Source: Pholiota molesta (Eukaryota; Basidiomycota; Agaricomycetes; Agaricales; Strophariaceae). From it: 64,000 nucleotides of DNA. Made by a program: the position numbers and the translations under genes. Under the pieces are notes generated by a model that saw nothing but the letters and a program-made list of their open reading frames with translations, made no database searches and had not been told where the DNA came from. The DNA is taken from contig JACGCK010000031.1 in NCBI GenBank assembly GCA_014925825.1, positions 248,001-312,000 of the forward strand, read 5' to 3'. The stretch's first letter is position 1; each line of letters begins with the position of its first letter. Positions 34,582-45,103 of the stretch are shown piece after piece.

Positions 34582-35564
34582 CTAGCACAGCTCTCTTGCA
34601 AATTTGATTCCTCGATATACAGGTGCAATGACCATCGCCGTCAAGATCATCAGAAAGCTCACGCTGATTATTTCTCCACGTCTCATCGCCGCGCTGCCAG
34701 ACTCTGCGCTTCCGTTTTGCACAGCCCATGGCAGACCAAGTACTGTGATAAAGCAGAATATAACCGACCTAGACGAGTTGGATCACAGATATATCAGATT
34801 GTTATAATTTCTGGCGTAAATTACAGAAGAAATGACACACCATACTAACAAAGATAGTGGAAGTGCGGGAAAGGACCAAAATCTTATAGATTCCAAGTTA
34901 TCAAGCGACTGCGATGCCTACAAGGGGAATAAATATATCAATGTGGTTAGCGGCTTGTAGTAAAAACGTTATTGTCCACCGACCTTTATCCATTGATTCG
35001 GACATTTTCCATCCTTCGATCGATGGATGATTAACCTGAAGGATGTACCGAGTACCAATCCAGCGCTCGAAAATATGAACGACATAATGGCGGTTGTCCT
35101 CCCAATCGTGCTCTTGAGGACCAAGTCAATCTGCAAAAGCGCAACGGCAAGACTGATTTCAATGCTGCTTAGCTAGTAGTACGTATTGAATAGATATGTT
35201 TTGGGATACTTACGATAAAATAAGTGCACACCCTAAGCAAATCTGCTTCCATTGTTTCTTCAGTTTTCCTACAATAATGTTCCATTCGGCGAATCCATGG
35301 TTGGTGTTGACAACAAAGGGAAGCCCATCCGATCCAGCATCCACCGCCCTTGGCACATATGGCCATGTTTTGTAGAAGACGCGACAAAGACCAAACGTCA
35401 TGATCACCCAAATAGCTCTCGGTAGCCAGTGCCCAAGGCTACTGATGCACTGCCTGCAAATCATGAATACTAATTATCAGCGTCTCGTTAAGTAGAGCAA
35501 GGGTCGAGAGCAAGACACACCTCTGACAATGTCTTGAGTTGAGGTGAGAAGCAATGGCGGACAT
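34582..35564 (-). CDS. Uncharacterised multi-pass membrane protein (paralog B)
   Basis: Minus-strand homolog of the gene at 25551-26533. It starts MSAIASHLNSRHCQ and has an intron ending TTTGCAG, then LPRAIWVIMTFGLCRVFYKTW, EWNIIVGKLKKQWKQICLGCALIL, LAVALLQIDLVLKSTIGRTTAI, SFIFSSAGLVLGTSF, SLDNLESIRFWSFPALPLSLLVW and a C-terminal helix, ending RGIKFARELC. Identical positions shared with paralog A include LCRVFY, QIxLGCALIL, STIGRTTAI and DNLES. The intron positions also correspond, so they are true paralogs, facing each other across the PPR and coilin genes. All exons are open. The family is not recognised. The conserved basic segment before the first strong helix and the identical C-terminus are the best candidates for functional parts. 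Confidence 0.72.
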
Positions 35565-36928
35565 GACAGTTTGGGGTTAAATGGGAGTAAGCGTCGAGCG
35601 TTGGAAAACTGGCGCTTTGAGTTTCTAGGTCATTAGAAATCTATACTCTTTATATGTAATCCAACCCAGGAGCAGGAGTTGACAAGATCTTTAAAATATA
35701 GTACATCCTAGACGCTTATGAACATTCAAATTGAAAGTTGTATGAAAGTAGCGAACCAATAGCGAACGAAGATGCTTGCTTTCGGGCGGATGCCGACGAC
35801 GTGCCGTGCTCTTCTTTTCATCTCCTGAGGGGAATGAGGCTGAATCAAGGCTGAAAGAGGCCGGAGGCCAATTTTGACCCACTATGCTGGTTCAGACTGA
35901 ATCAAGGGCCCAGTCTGCTGGTTCAACGTCAACGTTCAACGCAACGTTCAAGGTTCAAACGTTCAACGTTCAGGGTCCAGTGCAGGTCCAGTGTCAATTC
36001 TATCTGCTTTCGATCAGTAATACATTTATTATCTAATCTCTGAGATGCGGTCGTGCAAGCGATCCGGTACTTATACGTAGATATTCACCAGAGCGACATA
36101 CATCTCGCATACAACCGAGTCCAGTGCAGCATGTGCACTGGTTGTGCTATGCCATGTCCACTGTGGGTGATAATGTGGGGAGAACCAACTCGACCACGAA
36201 TCCTCGTCATCCGGCGCGTCTGAAGAATTTAAAGACGACGGCTCAACGCTTAATTCTCCCAGTAGTAGCTTGCACTGTATAACTCTAAGGGATTCGTGTG
36301 GATTTCCTGGCAGTCTGCACATTGTCTACATATGTATTCAGAATTTCAAGATACATCCACTCCATTCAAACAACTAATTGTACTATCCGATACACAATGG
36401 TATATACAATGAATAGCATCCACAAACTCATGTTCATATCGTAGTATCGGAATGTAGACATCTTTGGCATTTTGAGCTCAAAACCCTTCGTTTGAGTAGA
36501 GTACATGTTCACTAATTGGTATCACGCGTTACATTTTTGGAGTTTTTCAATTCTTACCTGCGTTATCCGTTACATGAACCTATGGTCGAGATACTACGGT
36601 AGAGCCGGAGAATGGGAATCCTAAGCCAAACCCTACCAAGTATGTCGCATGTGCACTTGGCAGAGGTGCAGCATGTGCAAGTGGGGTGTGAATCCGAGCC
36701 AAATGCACCTTGCTTTACATCAACTGCGGCGATAGAGCTGTGCAATTGAATTGTCTATCCTTGTGCGCGGTGTGCGGGATTTCACACATTACTTACAAGG
36801 AATACAAGTAACCAGGCGTCATGCACTTGGATATCGACAGGCCTGTCATATGAGCCTCGAATGCAAGAAAAACAAAATGCTATAAATGATGTAGGAGCGT
36901 AATAAATCGTCGCACTCTAACCAACTAT
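35565..36928. other. 1.36 kb intergenic stretch
   Basis: No gene I can support. It holds a short repetitive tract at about 35920-35990. An open frame of 83 residues at 36071-36322 (minus) has no supporting features. GCATGTGCA motifs recur near 36130 and 36640-36690. Confidence 0.5.
35918..35990. repeat. Short imperfect repeat of GTTCAACG
   Basis: GGTTCAACGTCAACGTTCAA and following bases repeat an 8-10 base unit about six times, with AACGTT palindromes, ending in a duplicated GGTCCAGTG. A microsatellite-like tract with no evident function. Confidence 0.6.
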
Positions 36929-38244
36929 CTAAGCGACAAAGGCCTTGCCTTCTCGATGTTCTTCTTGAGCTCAGGCAAGCACGCCTCGAGCAGCTTCTTC
37001 TCTGATGCAGAGAGCTCACCAAGAGGGAAGATCTGCTTGACACCCTCAGGCTATCAAAAAACACAAGAGAGTCGAAGTCAGCGGCGTTAAATCAATTATT
37101 GCCATAAATAGAAAAACACGTACGCCGAGCTCGACATTCGACGAGAAGAAGTCAATGCCCTGGTCCTCGAACAGAGGGCTCCTCACGAAGGTGGGGGTGA
37201 TAACACCGGTCTCGCCGTTCAGCCCGCGGAGGAGCGAGTTCGTGAACTTGGCACCAGCGTACGCCATCGAGAGGGTCGCGCTTCCAGCACCGTCCTTCGC
37301 CTTGACAACTTCATCACCACCGAACTGGATGCGGTGCACGAGCTTGTCGTAGACCTCGCCAGTGAGGTCCTTTCCGTACTTGTTCTGGGACAGGAGGGGC
37401 ACGATTGTGGGCCCGCTGTGTCCGCCGACGACGGTCACGACAGTGTCCTGGGGCGACGCGTTTTTGACACCAGCCAAGAAGCGGGCGGCGCGGACAACGT
37501 CGAGGGTGGTGACACCGAAGAGGCGGCGGGGATCGAAGACACCGGCCTTCTCGAGGGTAGCAGCGACGATGGGGACGGTGGAGTTGACGGGGTTGGAGAT
37601 GACGAGGATGTGGGCTTTGGGGAGACGCGGGCGATCGCGGCAGCAAGGTCGCGCACAATGGAGGCGTTGGTCTACGAAAAAGGTAATTCGGAGTGAGTGA
37701 GTAGGTTAATAGTTTTCTTTTTAGCGACTTACGTTGAAAAGGTCATCACGGGTCATCTAGGAATGGGTCAGTTTCATAAATACGACTGCAATAGATCAAG
37801 CAGAACTCACTCCAGGCTAACAATAAAAGCGTCAGTAAAAATCAAATGTACAAGTGTATCAGATGCTACGAACCTTCCTTGGGACACCAGCGGGGATAAC
37901 AACAACCTCCACACCCTCGAGAGCTTGGTCGAGCTGATCAGCAGCATAACCTGTCACCTACACGTCACGCAAGATGAGCCCAACACCTACACCCAGCCAA
38001 CAAGACCACAAACCTCGCTGGCGGTATCGACGTGGCTAACGTCGGCAGCAACACCGGGGGCGCCGCGGATATCGTAGAGGCTGAGCGAGGTGACGAGGGG
38101 GTCGTTTTTGAGGAGCAGGGAGAGAGGTTGGCCAATTCCTCCTCCGGCGCCGAGCACAGCGACCTTGGTCTGGTTAGCAGCCGAGGCGGAGAAGAAGCGC
38201 GCTGAGGGCGCGGCCAGGGCACGGACGGCTGAGCGGGCGAACAT
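36929..38244 (-). CDS. MDH1: Mitochondrial malate dehydrogenase (apparent 1-base frameshift)
   Basis: NAD-dependent malate/oxaloacetate interconversion in the TCA cycle. The presequence is [22 protein letters not shown]. The Rossmann motif [19 protein letters not shown] and the AADVSHVDT stretch follow. The loop [18 protein letters not shown] supplies a substrate Arg. [12 protein letters not shown] and [13 protein letters not shown] (catalytic His) are present, and the end is KKNIEKGKAFVA. The Pro-Gly between PRK and MTRD is encoded by a 6-base exon (37811-37816). One base is missing in the C run complementary to 37619-37622. Upstream reading gives ARVSPK and then nonsense, while the next frame continues [12 protein letters not shown] without loss. 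One extra C would repair it. Given similar cases in this window, an assembly error is more likely than a null allele of this essential enzyme. Confidence 0.93.
37811..37816 (-). other. Six-base microexon of malate dehydrogenase
   Basis: CCTGGA (Pro-Gly) is flanked by a TTGTTAG acceptor and a GTGAGT donor. It is required to link VPRK to MTRDDLFN, a segment invariant in mitochondrial MDH. Confidence 0.85.
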
Positions 38245-38655
38245 GGTGCAGATTTTGGGGGGAGGTGGTGGTGGTGGTGGTCAGAGAATAAAGCTTGGGG
38301 AATTTCTTGGACGACGCCGGCGTCCTGTTCCGCACGCGTCACGGGTTTCCTCCGTTCGGATCGTTTCGGGCCCGTCGTGAGACGCACACCGAAACTATTC
38401 TTGCCATCCGTCCCCACCCCCAACGCGAAAACATTATTACAGTGACAATGGTATGAGCATTTCACAGGTTAGAGACAATCATGAGAGTTCTTCTTGGTAG
38501 AATTTTTTTATTGAAGAAATATACACATTTTAATTTACACTTGGATTTAGAATTTTTGTTCGTTATTTCAGAAGGAAGGTAAGTTTTGCTTTGTAGTTTT
38601 TTTAATTTTAATTGGTCGTTTTATCGATATCAAGAATACACTTTTGCTCGAAAAT
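38245..38655. other. Promoter region of malate dehydrogenase
   Basis: Contains a GGTGGTGGTGGTGG run just upstream of the start (38258-38281) and AT-rich sequence further on. No gene. Confidence 0.55.
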
Positions 38656-39320
38656 TCAATACGTATCAGGGATGGGGGCTGGCAGGCCTGTCTTTCGGCA
38701 TTCACAATTTATGAACTTCGTAAGAGAACTTCGCAAACATCTCAACGTCGACCGTTCATCATAATCAACACCGTACATGTCAAGCAACATCATAAGCATC
38801 TTGCGACTATTAAGGACATCTCTGAGCTCTCGCAACACCCATAACACCTGGTACGTGGAAAACTGCTCGTCGGTCGCAACTGAGTCTATGATTTCCCGAC
38901 AAGCTGGTGTATCATCGGATTTTATACATTCCGCAAGCGAGACATGCTCGAGAATAGCGCGTATGATATCTTTACGTTGGATATCGTTGGGCAAAGATAT
39001 GTTGTGACTTTTAGCGAGGTTCATCAATTCGCTTCGCTTTTGGAGAGCAACACCTTGGAATATATCGGTGTAGGGATCAAAACAGAGCGATTGGAACGAA
39101 GATGAGCTATGAAAAGCTGCCAATTGGATCCTAAATGCCCGACGTAATTTATTTCTCAAGAATTTACGATCGTGAAAAGCACCATAAACACCAAGGCACT
39201 GCACGAAAGAAATCAATTTCCGAGTATCCAAATCCACTGTGTTTGATTGAGAGATAAACTTTTCAATGCATGCAGAAATATCATGGCTTGACGCGAAACC
39301 GTTACTCAAAATGCGGCATC

Positions 39321-39329
39321 CAATAGCAT
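39321..39329. repeat. Target-site duplication, left copy (CAATAGCAT)
   Basis: Identical to 40022-40030 on the other side of the Mutator-like element. Confidence 0.85.
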
Positions 39330-40021
39330 GAGGACATCTGGGAAATGGAAAAACCGGCAGCGATCATGAACGGCGGAACGGCGGCAACTTTCGACCGGTA
39401 GCTTACTGCGCCCCCGCCCAACGCGTCCCCGCGTCCCAATCGCGTTCACGCTTGCACGCCGCTATGTTTGCCGCCAGCATTGGGACTAATTGAACATTAA
39501 CATTGGTCAAGATCTCCCCGCCATTCAGCTTTCCCATTGCATAGATGAATTAGAAAAAAATAAGGTCTACTACTTCATAAATTAAATAATCTAGCAACTC
39601 TAAGTCTCTACTAAGTCTATGCTGTCCCCGCCTATATTCAAATGACAACAATATAGGGGTAGAACAGGGAGGACGACGACATGTCATCCCCTTGCCCTCA
39701 TCCTCCAACACCCGTCATGTCATGTCCGCCGCCCTTGAATTGGGACGCGATGTTGTGTCATCATCGGGGGTCGTGTATGTGTATGGGTACCCGGGAACGT
39801 CACAAAGCGTTTTGTGGTCTTATCCCTCGCCGCCATCGCATCGTGCCGCCATTTTGTCCCTTCGAGTCGCGGCCGTGTCATTGCGTTGACAGTCACTTAG
39901 TTGCGCGCCCGATGTCGCGCGACGCGCGCAGCACGGCCGCCAAGTCACATGCGCGGCGGCGGCAAACGCCGCCACCTGATCGCTGATCGCTGCGCCGGTT
40001 TTTCCAAATCCCAGACGTTAT
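39330..40021. mobile_element. Non-autonomous Mutator-like element (692 bases)
   Basis: Flanked by the perfect 9-base direct repeat CAATAGCAT (39321-39329 and 40022-40030), the duplication length typical of Mutator-like elements. Imperfect terminal inverted repeats: TCTGGGAAATGGAAAAACCG at the left pairs with the reverse complement of the right end apart from two central bases, and the repeats continue as GGC(GC)AGCGATCA. The interior is GC-rich near the ends and AT-rich in the middle, with no transposase. Removal together with one duplication copy exactly gives back the host reading frame, which fixes the borders. Confidence 0.85.
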
Positions 40022-40030
40022 CAATAGCAT
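40022..40030. repeat. Target-site duplication, right copy (CAATAGCAT)
   Basis: Identical to 39321-39329. Together they define the insertion borders. Confidence 0.85.
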
Positions 40031-40672
40031 CCATGCGGATTTCGCTTTTTAACCTCGAATAACATTCTCCAGTAACGATATGCTTCAAAAGCTTGAGTCT
40101 AGATCGATGTTCATCCAGAACATTCAATGATGACTCGAATTGTAGACCATGCATCTCGAGCAACTGGAAAATGTCGAAATCCTTGTTACAAAAGACAGAC
40201 ATGCATATGCCAGTGGTGTCATGGCCGAGCAATATAGCGCGAAGATAATCGGCACCTCGAGACAATATCGGGGGAAATTGGATGGGCAAATTTGGGCAAA
40301 TATGCATCGCAAATAAAATATCAAGGTTTATATCATTTTTATCTTTTATATCATGGTTTATTTTTGTGGCAGAGTGACGGACGTATTCCGTCAACTCAGA
40401 GGCTGTAAAAATGTAAGCAACAAGTTCGTTCTGGATGATAGTATGAACTTACAGGTGCCCCGCTCTTGAATCCGCTCTGCATCGAAGGATACGCCAGCCG
40501 GAATGTCATCCATTACGACGAAAGGGACGAGATCCGATTCCCTGTGATCCTTGCCAGACGAACGGTGGTCCGGGAGTCCAGAAGAATCAAGGAAAGCCCG
40601 AGAAACGCAAGTACTAGCGATGTCATGAACGCCCCGAGAAGTAGCAGAAACGTTTCCGAAAGTGATAGACAT

Positions 40673-41047
40673 CGTGAAAAATAGCAGTAAGGTAGGTGGT
40701 GGTGATGGGAGGAAGGAAAGATTGGGAGAAGGAATTGGTAGGTATTTATATTGGCGTTATTGTCTAAGACAAAACGTGACGTCAACAAGGGAAATCATCA
40801 ATTTGAATGACATCATGCTACATTTGTTACGCGTTACAATTCACGTGTAATTGTGACTAATTCAAACACCTGCAAATGTGTGACACGTCGTGCTCGTGAG
40901 GTCGACGTCAGATTCTTGACTAGCTGCATAGCAGTGTATATCGTCTTCGCCATCTATCCATAACACAACTCGAGTGTCGAACAGAAGCGTTCACAAGAAG
41001 ATCTTGGACGACCTGGCTTCCTCAGAGATTATCTACCAGACTTGGGG
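40673..41047. other. Bidirectional promoter between the split gene and cyclin C
   Basis: Intergenic sequence with two TGACGTCA-like sites (ACGTGACGTCAAC near 40775 and GTCGACGTCAGA near 40900), possible bZIP-binding motifs. No gene. Confidence 0.4.
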
Positions 41048-42569
41048 ATGGCGGCAGACTTTTGGGCCAGCTCGCATTAGTGAGGAGCAAAGGAAACTGT
41101 TCGTGCCAAACTCTCTACTCATGCCACTGTTCAGCAAAAAATGGATTGTTGACCGAGCTACCGTGCACCAGGCAAGATACGAAGACCTCCAATACGTCGA
41201 AGATCCAGAGTACCTCGACTACTTGGCCATCTATTTTGCCAACTGTAGCTACCACTCTCTTTTCGTGAATGTGCAGACTGACAATGCGTTGTAGTAATCA
41301 CGAAACTCGGAAAGAAGCTCCAATTCCGACAGAGGGTAATTGCCACAGCTACGGTTTTCTTCCGCCGTTTCTATCTCAAGAACTCGTACAGCGAGACGGA
41401 TCCATTTACAGTGATAGCAGCATGCTGTTATCTCGCCGCCAAAGCTGAAGAATCGCCCGTACATATTAAAGTCATTGTATCAGAATCACGCGCATTATTC
41501 AGTCGTAAGTCTCCTTCATCGAGGCTCAAATTAATTGCTAAATCACACTCTGTTGCATAGAGGAACATTACGGCGCCAAAGCGTTCTCGTCTGACAACGG
41601 CAAGATTGCAGAGATGGAGTTTTATCTAGTTGACGATCTCGAGTGTGACTTGGTCGTCTTCCATCCTTATCGTACTCTGCTTGCTCTGTGTAAAAAGGAA
41701 GCTTCCGCCACAAGTTCATCGGCATCGGAAGAAGGCGAAGCTGAAGATCTCGTCGGAGTAGGGATAGACGACGGGCCAAGATATTGGGGCACTGGTGATG
41801 GTCAACTTGAGTTTCCAACGACTTCATTACAAACCGCCTGGTATGCATTCTGTTCAATGGCCTCTAAGCCTGGTATCTCATAACATATCAGGTCCATAAT
41901 CAATGACACATATAGATCCCAACTCTGCCTCCTCCATCCCCCACACCTAATCGCCATTGCCGCTATATATCTCACCTTCATCCTACATCCCCAACACGGC
42001 CCGAGCAGACCCCATCATCCGAACACGAAACCTCGGAAGCCTCTGATGCCGCCACCCGCCAACCACGGCGTTCCTCGCGGCAGGCCAACCACACCAGCAC
42101 CACATCCCAAACACCCTCCCCGAAGAAACACCACGACCCCATCGCCTTCCTCGCAGACCTCAACGTCTCCCTCCCCGTCGTCGCCGTCATCGCCCAGGAG
42201 ATCCTCGCGATGTACACGATGTGGGACCGGTACAAGGAGGACATGGCGCCGGACGTGGCCAACCGGCGCGAGCACACGCACTCGCCCCTGCCCAGCGGCA
42301 TGGCGGGCAGGAGCCCCGCGCGGCGGACGCTGAGCAGCGGCAGTCTGCGGATGGGCCCGGGGACGCCGGGCGCGGACGAGGCGGGGAACGTGGACGGGGG
42401 CGCGGACGGCGCGGGCGGGAACTATATCACGCCCGCGTTCCTGTCGGCCGTGCTGCAGCGCATGCGCCAGGCGCGGATGATGGAGATGACGCCGTCTGCG
42501 TCAACGCCGAGTACCGGGCGGCAGGTTGCGGTGAATAAGAGGCTGGAGAGGACGCAAGCTGCGGGGTGA
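41048..42569 (+). CDS. SSN8: Cyclin C, Mediator kinase-module subunit (apparent 1-base frameshift)
   Basis: Partner of the Cdk8 kinase in the Mediator complex. The first exon is only 32 bases (41048-41079), encoding MAADFWASSHY, the conserved cyclin C start. Then come KKWIVDRATVHQARYEDLQYV, a tiny intron, and LITKLGKKLQFRQRVIATATVFFRRFYLK, the cyclin box. CCYLAAKAEESPVHIK and the second fold with SIINDTYRSQLCLLHPPHLIAIAAIYLTF follow. At 41989-41992 the frame is lost in a run of four C. One more C gives LHPPTRPEQTPSSEHETSEA and leads on in the correct frame to ADLNVSLPVVAVIAQEIL and MYTMWDRYKED, to the stop at 42567-42569. The C-terminal tail (Ser/Gly/Pro-rich) is longer than in yeast. A real null allele is possible but an undercalled base is likelier. 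Confidence 0.92.
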
Positions 42570-43557
42570 CGCGATTGATGATGAGAACTTTTTTGTGAGT
42601 ATGTATTGTGGGTGTATGTATTATCATTTTGTCTTGCAGATATCAGATCATATTGTTCGGTGGATTTTAGATTGCTTTTACCGCTCATCCATCGAATGCC
42701 TCATCAGTCGTGATTATCAGACCTATGGGTACTCGCGAAAGGGATTTCGAAGATGCTGCGCCGACGTGCAACTGAACATCATGATCAAGTGGCTATAAGC
42801 CTCCCGTGTTGCCGAACAGGCCCTAAGATGTATGTCGACTTCAACGGCTATCGCAATTGTTTGAGGCTCATCGTAACAATAGGCTATGCATGTCAACACT
42901 ACACTTCGGCCATCATACACAATGCACTGCCCAATTGTGCTGTGTGCATATTCACTAATCATATCTCCACGCTCATATTCAACACTGATGTTTCTTACGA
43001 CACACATATTTTTAACTTACATAGCATCAAGGAGATGCGCACCCCGAATGTTCAAACGATATATTACGCGCTCCGAACATCAAATCAAGCCTACATTGCC
43101 ATGCAGGAAGCGGTAGTGGTCGTTGTATGTATGTTGTCCAGCTGAGTCCAGCCTCGGCGGCTCCCCGCGATACTTAGTAATAATCAGACCTTGATGATAC
43201 TTATCCTGAAGGGACGAACTTGTCTTATAACAACCACGTTGACAGCGAGAAGAGTCCTTCCCGGGCCCCCTTGATAGAAGGTGCACATTCGCAGCACGGT
43301 CCGTGATTTAATCTCCCTTCAAGCCCGATCTGAGTAATGTAACTTTAGAATACGCCCTCTCAGCACCCGCCGCAGAGCACACGAGCTTGACGAACAATTA
43401 CGAAGAGAATCATTACGACTTGAATTCCATTTCCTGCCACTTCTCCCCGCGGTAAGTTCCACTCGATTACAAATGTCAGCTTCATATCATACCATGGCAG
43501 CTGCCGACCTTTTTCTTTCTAGCCTCCTTCATCCTCAGTCGAGTTCTATCACCAGAT
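42570..43557. other. Intergenic stretch of about 1 kb
   Basis: 3' flank of cyclin C and promoter of the F-box gene. Only short open frames without features. Confidence 0.55.
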
Positions 43558-44823
43558 ATGATGAGTTTCACCGACAGTGGATGCAGCCTCCCGCTTGAAA
43601 TCATCGACCTGATCATGCGGGAGCTCGCCGCGGAGGAAGACGTGCTCTCGCTGAACCGGTGCACGCGTGTTTGCTTGGATTTCGCCGCAATCTGCCAGCA
43701 ATACATATTCCACACCATAAGCCTCTCGGACTCGACGACGCTATCGCGCCAGTTTAAAGCGGTATTGGACCAAAACCCGCGCCTCGCAAAGCACGTCCGC
43801 AGCGTTAGCTACTCCAATAAACTCAACTGCAGGAGCGCCGTTCCGGTGTTGCATCGCTTGCACAGTGTGCACACGTTTATGCTCAAATTCAAGGACTATG
43901 GCGATGACAGTCAGCAAAACTGGGATACGATGCTCCCGGCATTACGGACATCCCTCTGCGATTTTATCCAGTCCAATAGTATTGTAGATTTCTCCGTTCG
44001 GGGCATCGAGAACGTGCCCCTCGGCATATTCTTTCACTTCCCCCATCTCAAGATTCTGACGCTCTCCAATGTCTCGGTATCAGACGCTGGGCCAGCGCCA
44101 GTTAATTTTCGTAAACCGAAATCCAACATCCATTTGATTTCTCTGACTATACGGGGCTGTTTGCCCGAGGTACAAAAACTCCTCGATGCAACCTACGAAG
44201 GATCAGGGCGACTATTGAATCTCAGGAACTTGGAGGACTTTTCCGTCACTGTCAATAGCTATGGGATGCCTGCCATTAGGTCGATATTGTCATTTTCAGT
44301 GTGTCTTGCATCAATTCATGTTCATGGTATGCAATTTCTCGGTTATCTCTTTACATATTTACTAAGCCCGCGCTTTTGTTCATTAGGTTTTGATATCGAG
44401 TGGCTTGGAAATTTAGCTCGAAATCTCACCACTGGCTCTCTACAAACGCTGAAAAAAATCCAAATGAATATGGTGATCGAATTGGAAGATGATCCATACA
44501 AGCATCTTATCCAAGAATTGAACCTCATCAGCGGCCGTAACGTGTTAGAAGAAGTGGACCTGATCATAAATGTCGAGACGGACGGCAGGTGCAGGACGGA
44601 CATGGAAAGCTGGTCACAGCTCGACGTCGTCCTTTCCCCAAAGGATGCATTTCCTTTCCTTCGCTATGTTGGAGTATTATTGATTACGAACTCGTATTCC
44701 TGCGATTATACACAGCTGCATGAAAGGCTTGACGAGATCGCGGAAAACGGGTTTCCTCGGTTACAGAGCAGGGGATCGGAGATGGAGTTTTCGTGCAAAG
44801 TGGAGGCGAATGAAGTCATATGA
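43558..44823 (+). CDS. F-box-like protein with LRR-type C-terminus
   Basis: 421 residues. The N-terminal CSLPLEIIDLIMRELAAEEDVLSLNRCTRVCLDF is an F-box-like motif (Leu-Pro-x-Glu-Ile start, helical pattern), which in this superfamily binds Skp1 in SCF ubiquitin ligases. The rest has irregular leucine-rich strands (HLKILTLSNVSVSD, LISLTIRGCLPEV, LRNLEDFSVTV), as in the large Agaricomycete F-box family. A possible intron of exactly 60 bases (44327-44386, GTATGC...CATTAG) is in frame, so the gene reads both spliced and unspliced; the spliced form gives HVHGFDIEW. Substrates cannot be inferred. Confidence 0.78.
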   Translation: MMSFTDSGCSLPLEIIDLIMRELAAEEDVLSLNRCTRVCLDFAAICQQYIFHTISLSDSTTLSRQFKAVLDQNPRLAKHVRSVSYSNKLNCRSAVPVLHRLHSVHTFMLKFKDYGDDSQQNWDTMLPALRTSLCDFIQSNSIVDFSVRGIENVPLGIFFHFPHLKILTLSNVSVSDAGPAPVNFRKPKSNIHLISLTIRGCLPEVQKLLDATYEGSGRLLNLRNLEDFSVTVNSYGMPAIRSILSFSVCLASIHVHGMQFLGYLFTYLLSPRFCSLGFDIEWLGNLARNLTTGSLQTLKKIQMNMVIELEDDPYKHLIQELNLISGRNVLEEVDLIINVETDGRCRTDMESWSQLDVVLSPKDAFPFLRYVGVLLITNSYSCDYTQLHERLDEIAENGFPRLQSRGSEMEFSCKVEANEVI

Positions 44824-45103
44824 ATTGATGAAGCTTGTTAATGATTCAGATCTCGGACATGACGAGGTTAACGTTTTAATGAATAGTGATATATATTTGT
44901 CGGTGATGGATAAACGGAATATCAACCACCTCAAGCCAGATTGATAGTCCGTGAGTATACTTATGCTAGTAATGCACGTTACTCAGCCTTGGTCAAAACT
45001 TCATGAACGATGTACAAAATTCCATTGAAAATACTTCCTACAGTAAAAATACACACAAAATACAAACAATCAAGATATATCTGCATGATCATTCTTATGA
45101 TAC

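Larger units (their letters stand above)
38656..40672 (-). pseudogene. Gene with repeated SAP-like helices, split by a Mutator-like element
   Basis: Starts MSITFGNVSATSRG at 40672, with an intron near 40453-40404 (ERGT|SSELTEY). At least three similar units occur: DIFQLLEMHGLQFESSLNV and on to HIVTGEC; SELMNLAKSHNISLPNDI and on to HVSLAEC; KMLMMLLDMYGVDYDERS and on to FINCEC. Each has the pattern of two helices and a turn, as in SAP domains, and ends in Glu-Cys. Proteins with such units accompany Helitron-like elements in mushrooms, but that link is my inference. A 692-base element (39330-40021) interrupts the gene after codons for RMDAI. Without it and one 9-base duplication the frame reads RMDAIGCRILSNGF and continues to the stop, so the gene was intact before insertion. 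No enzyme motif is visible. Confidence 0.7.
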
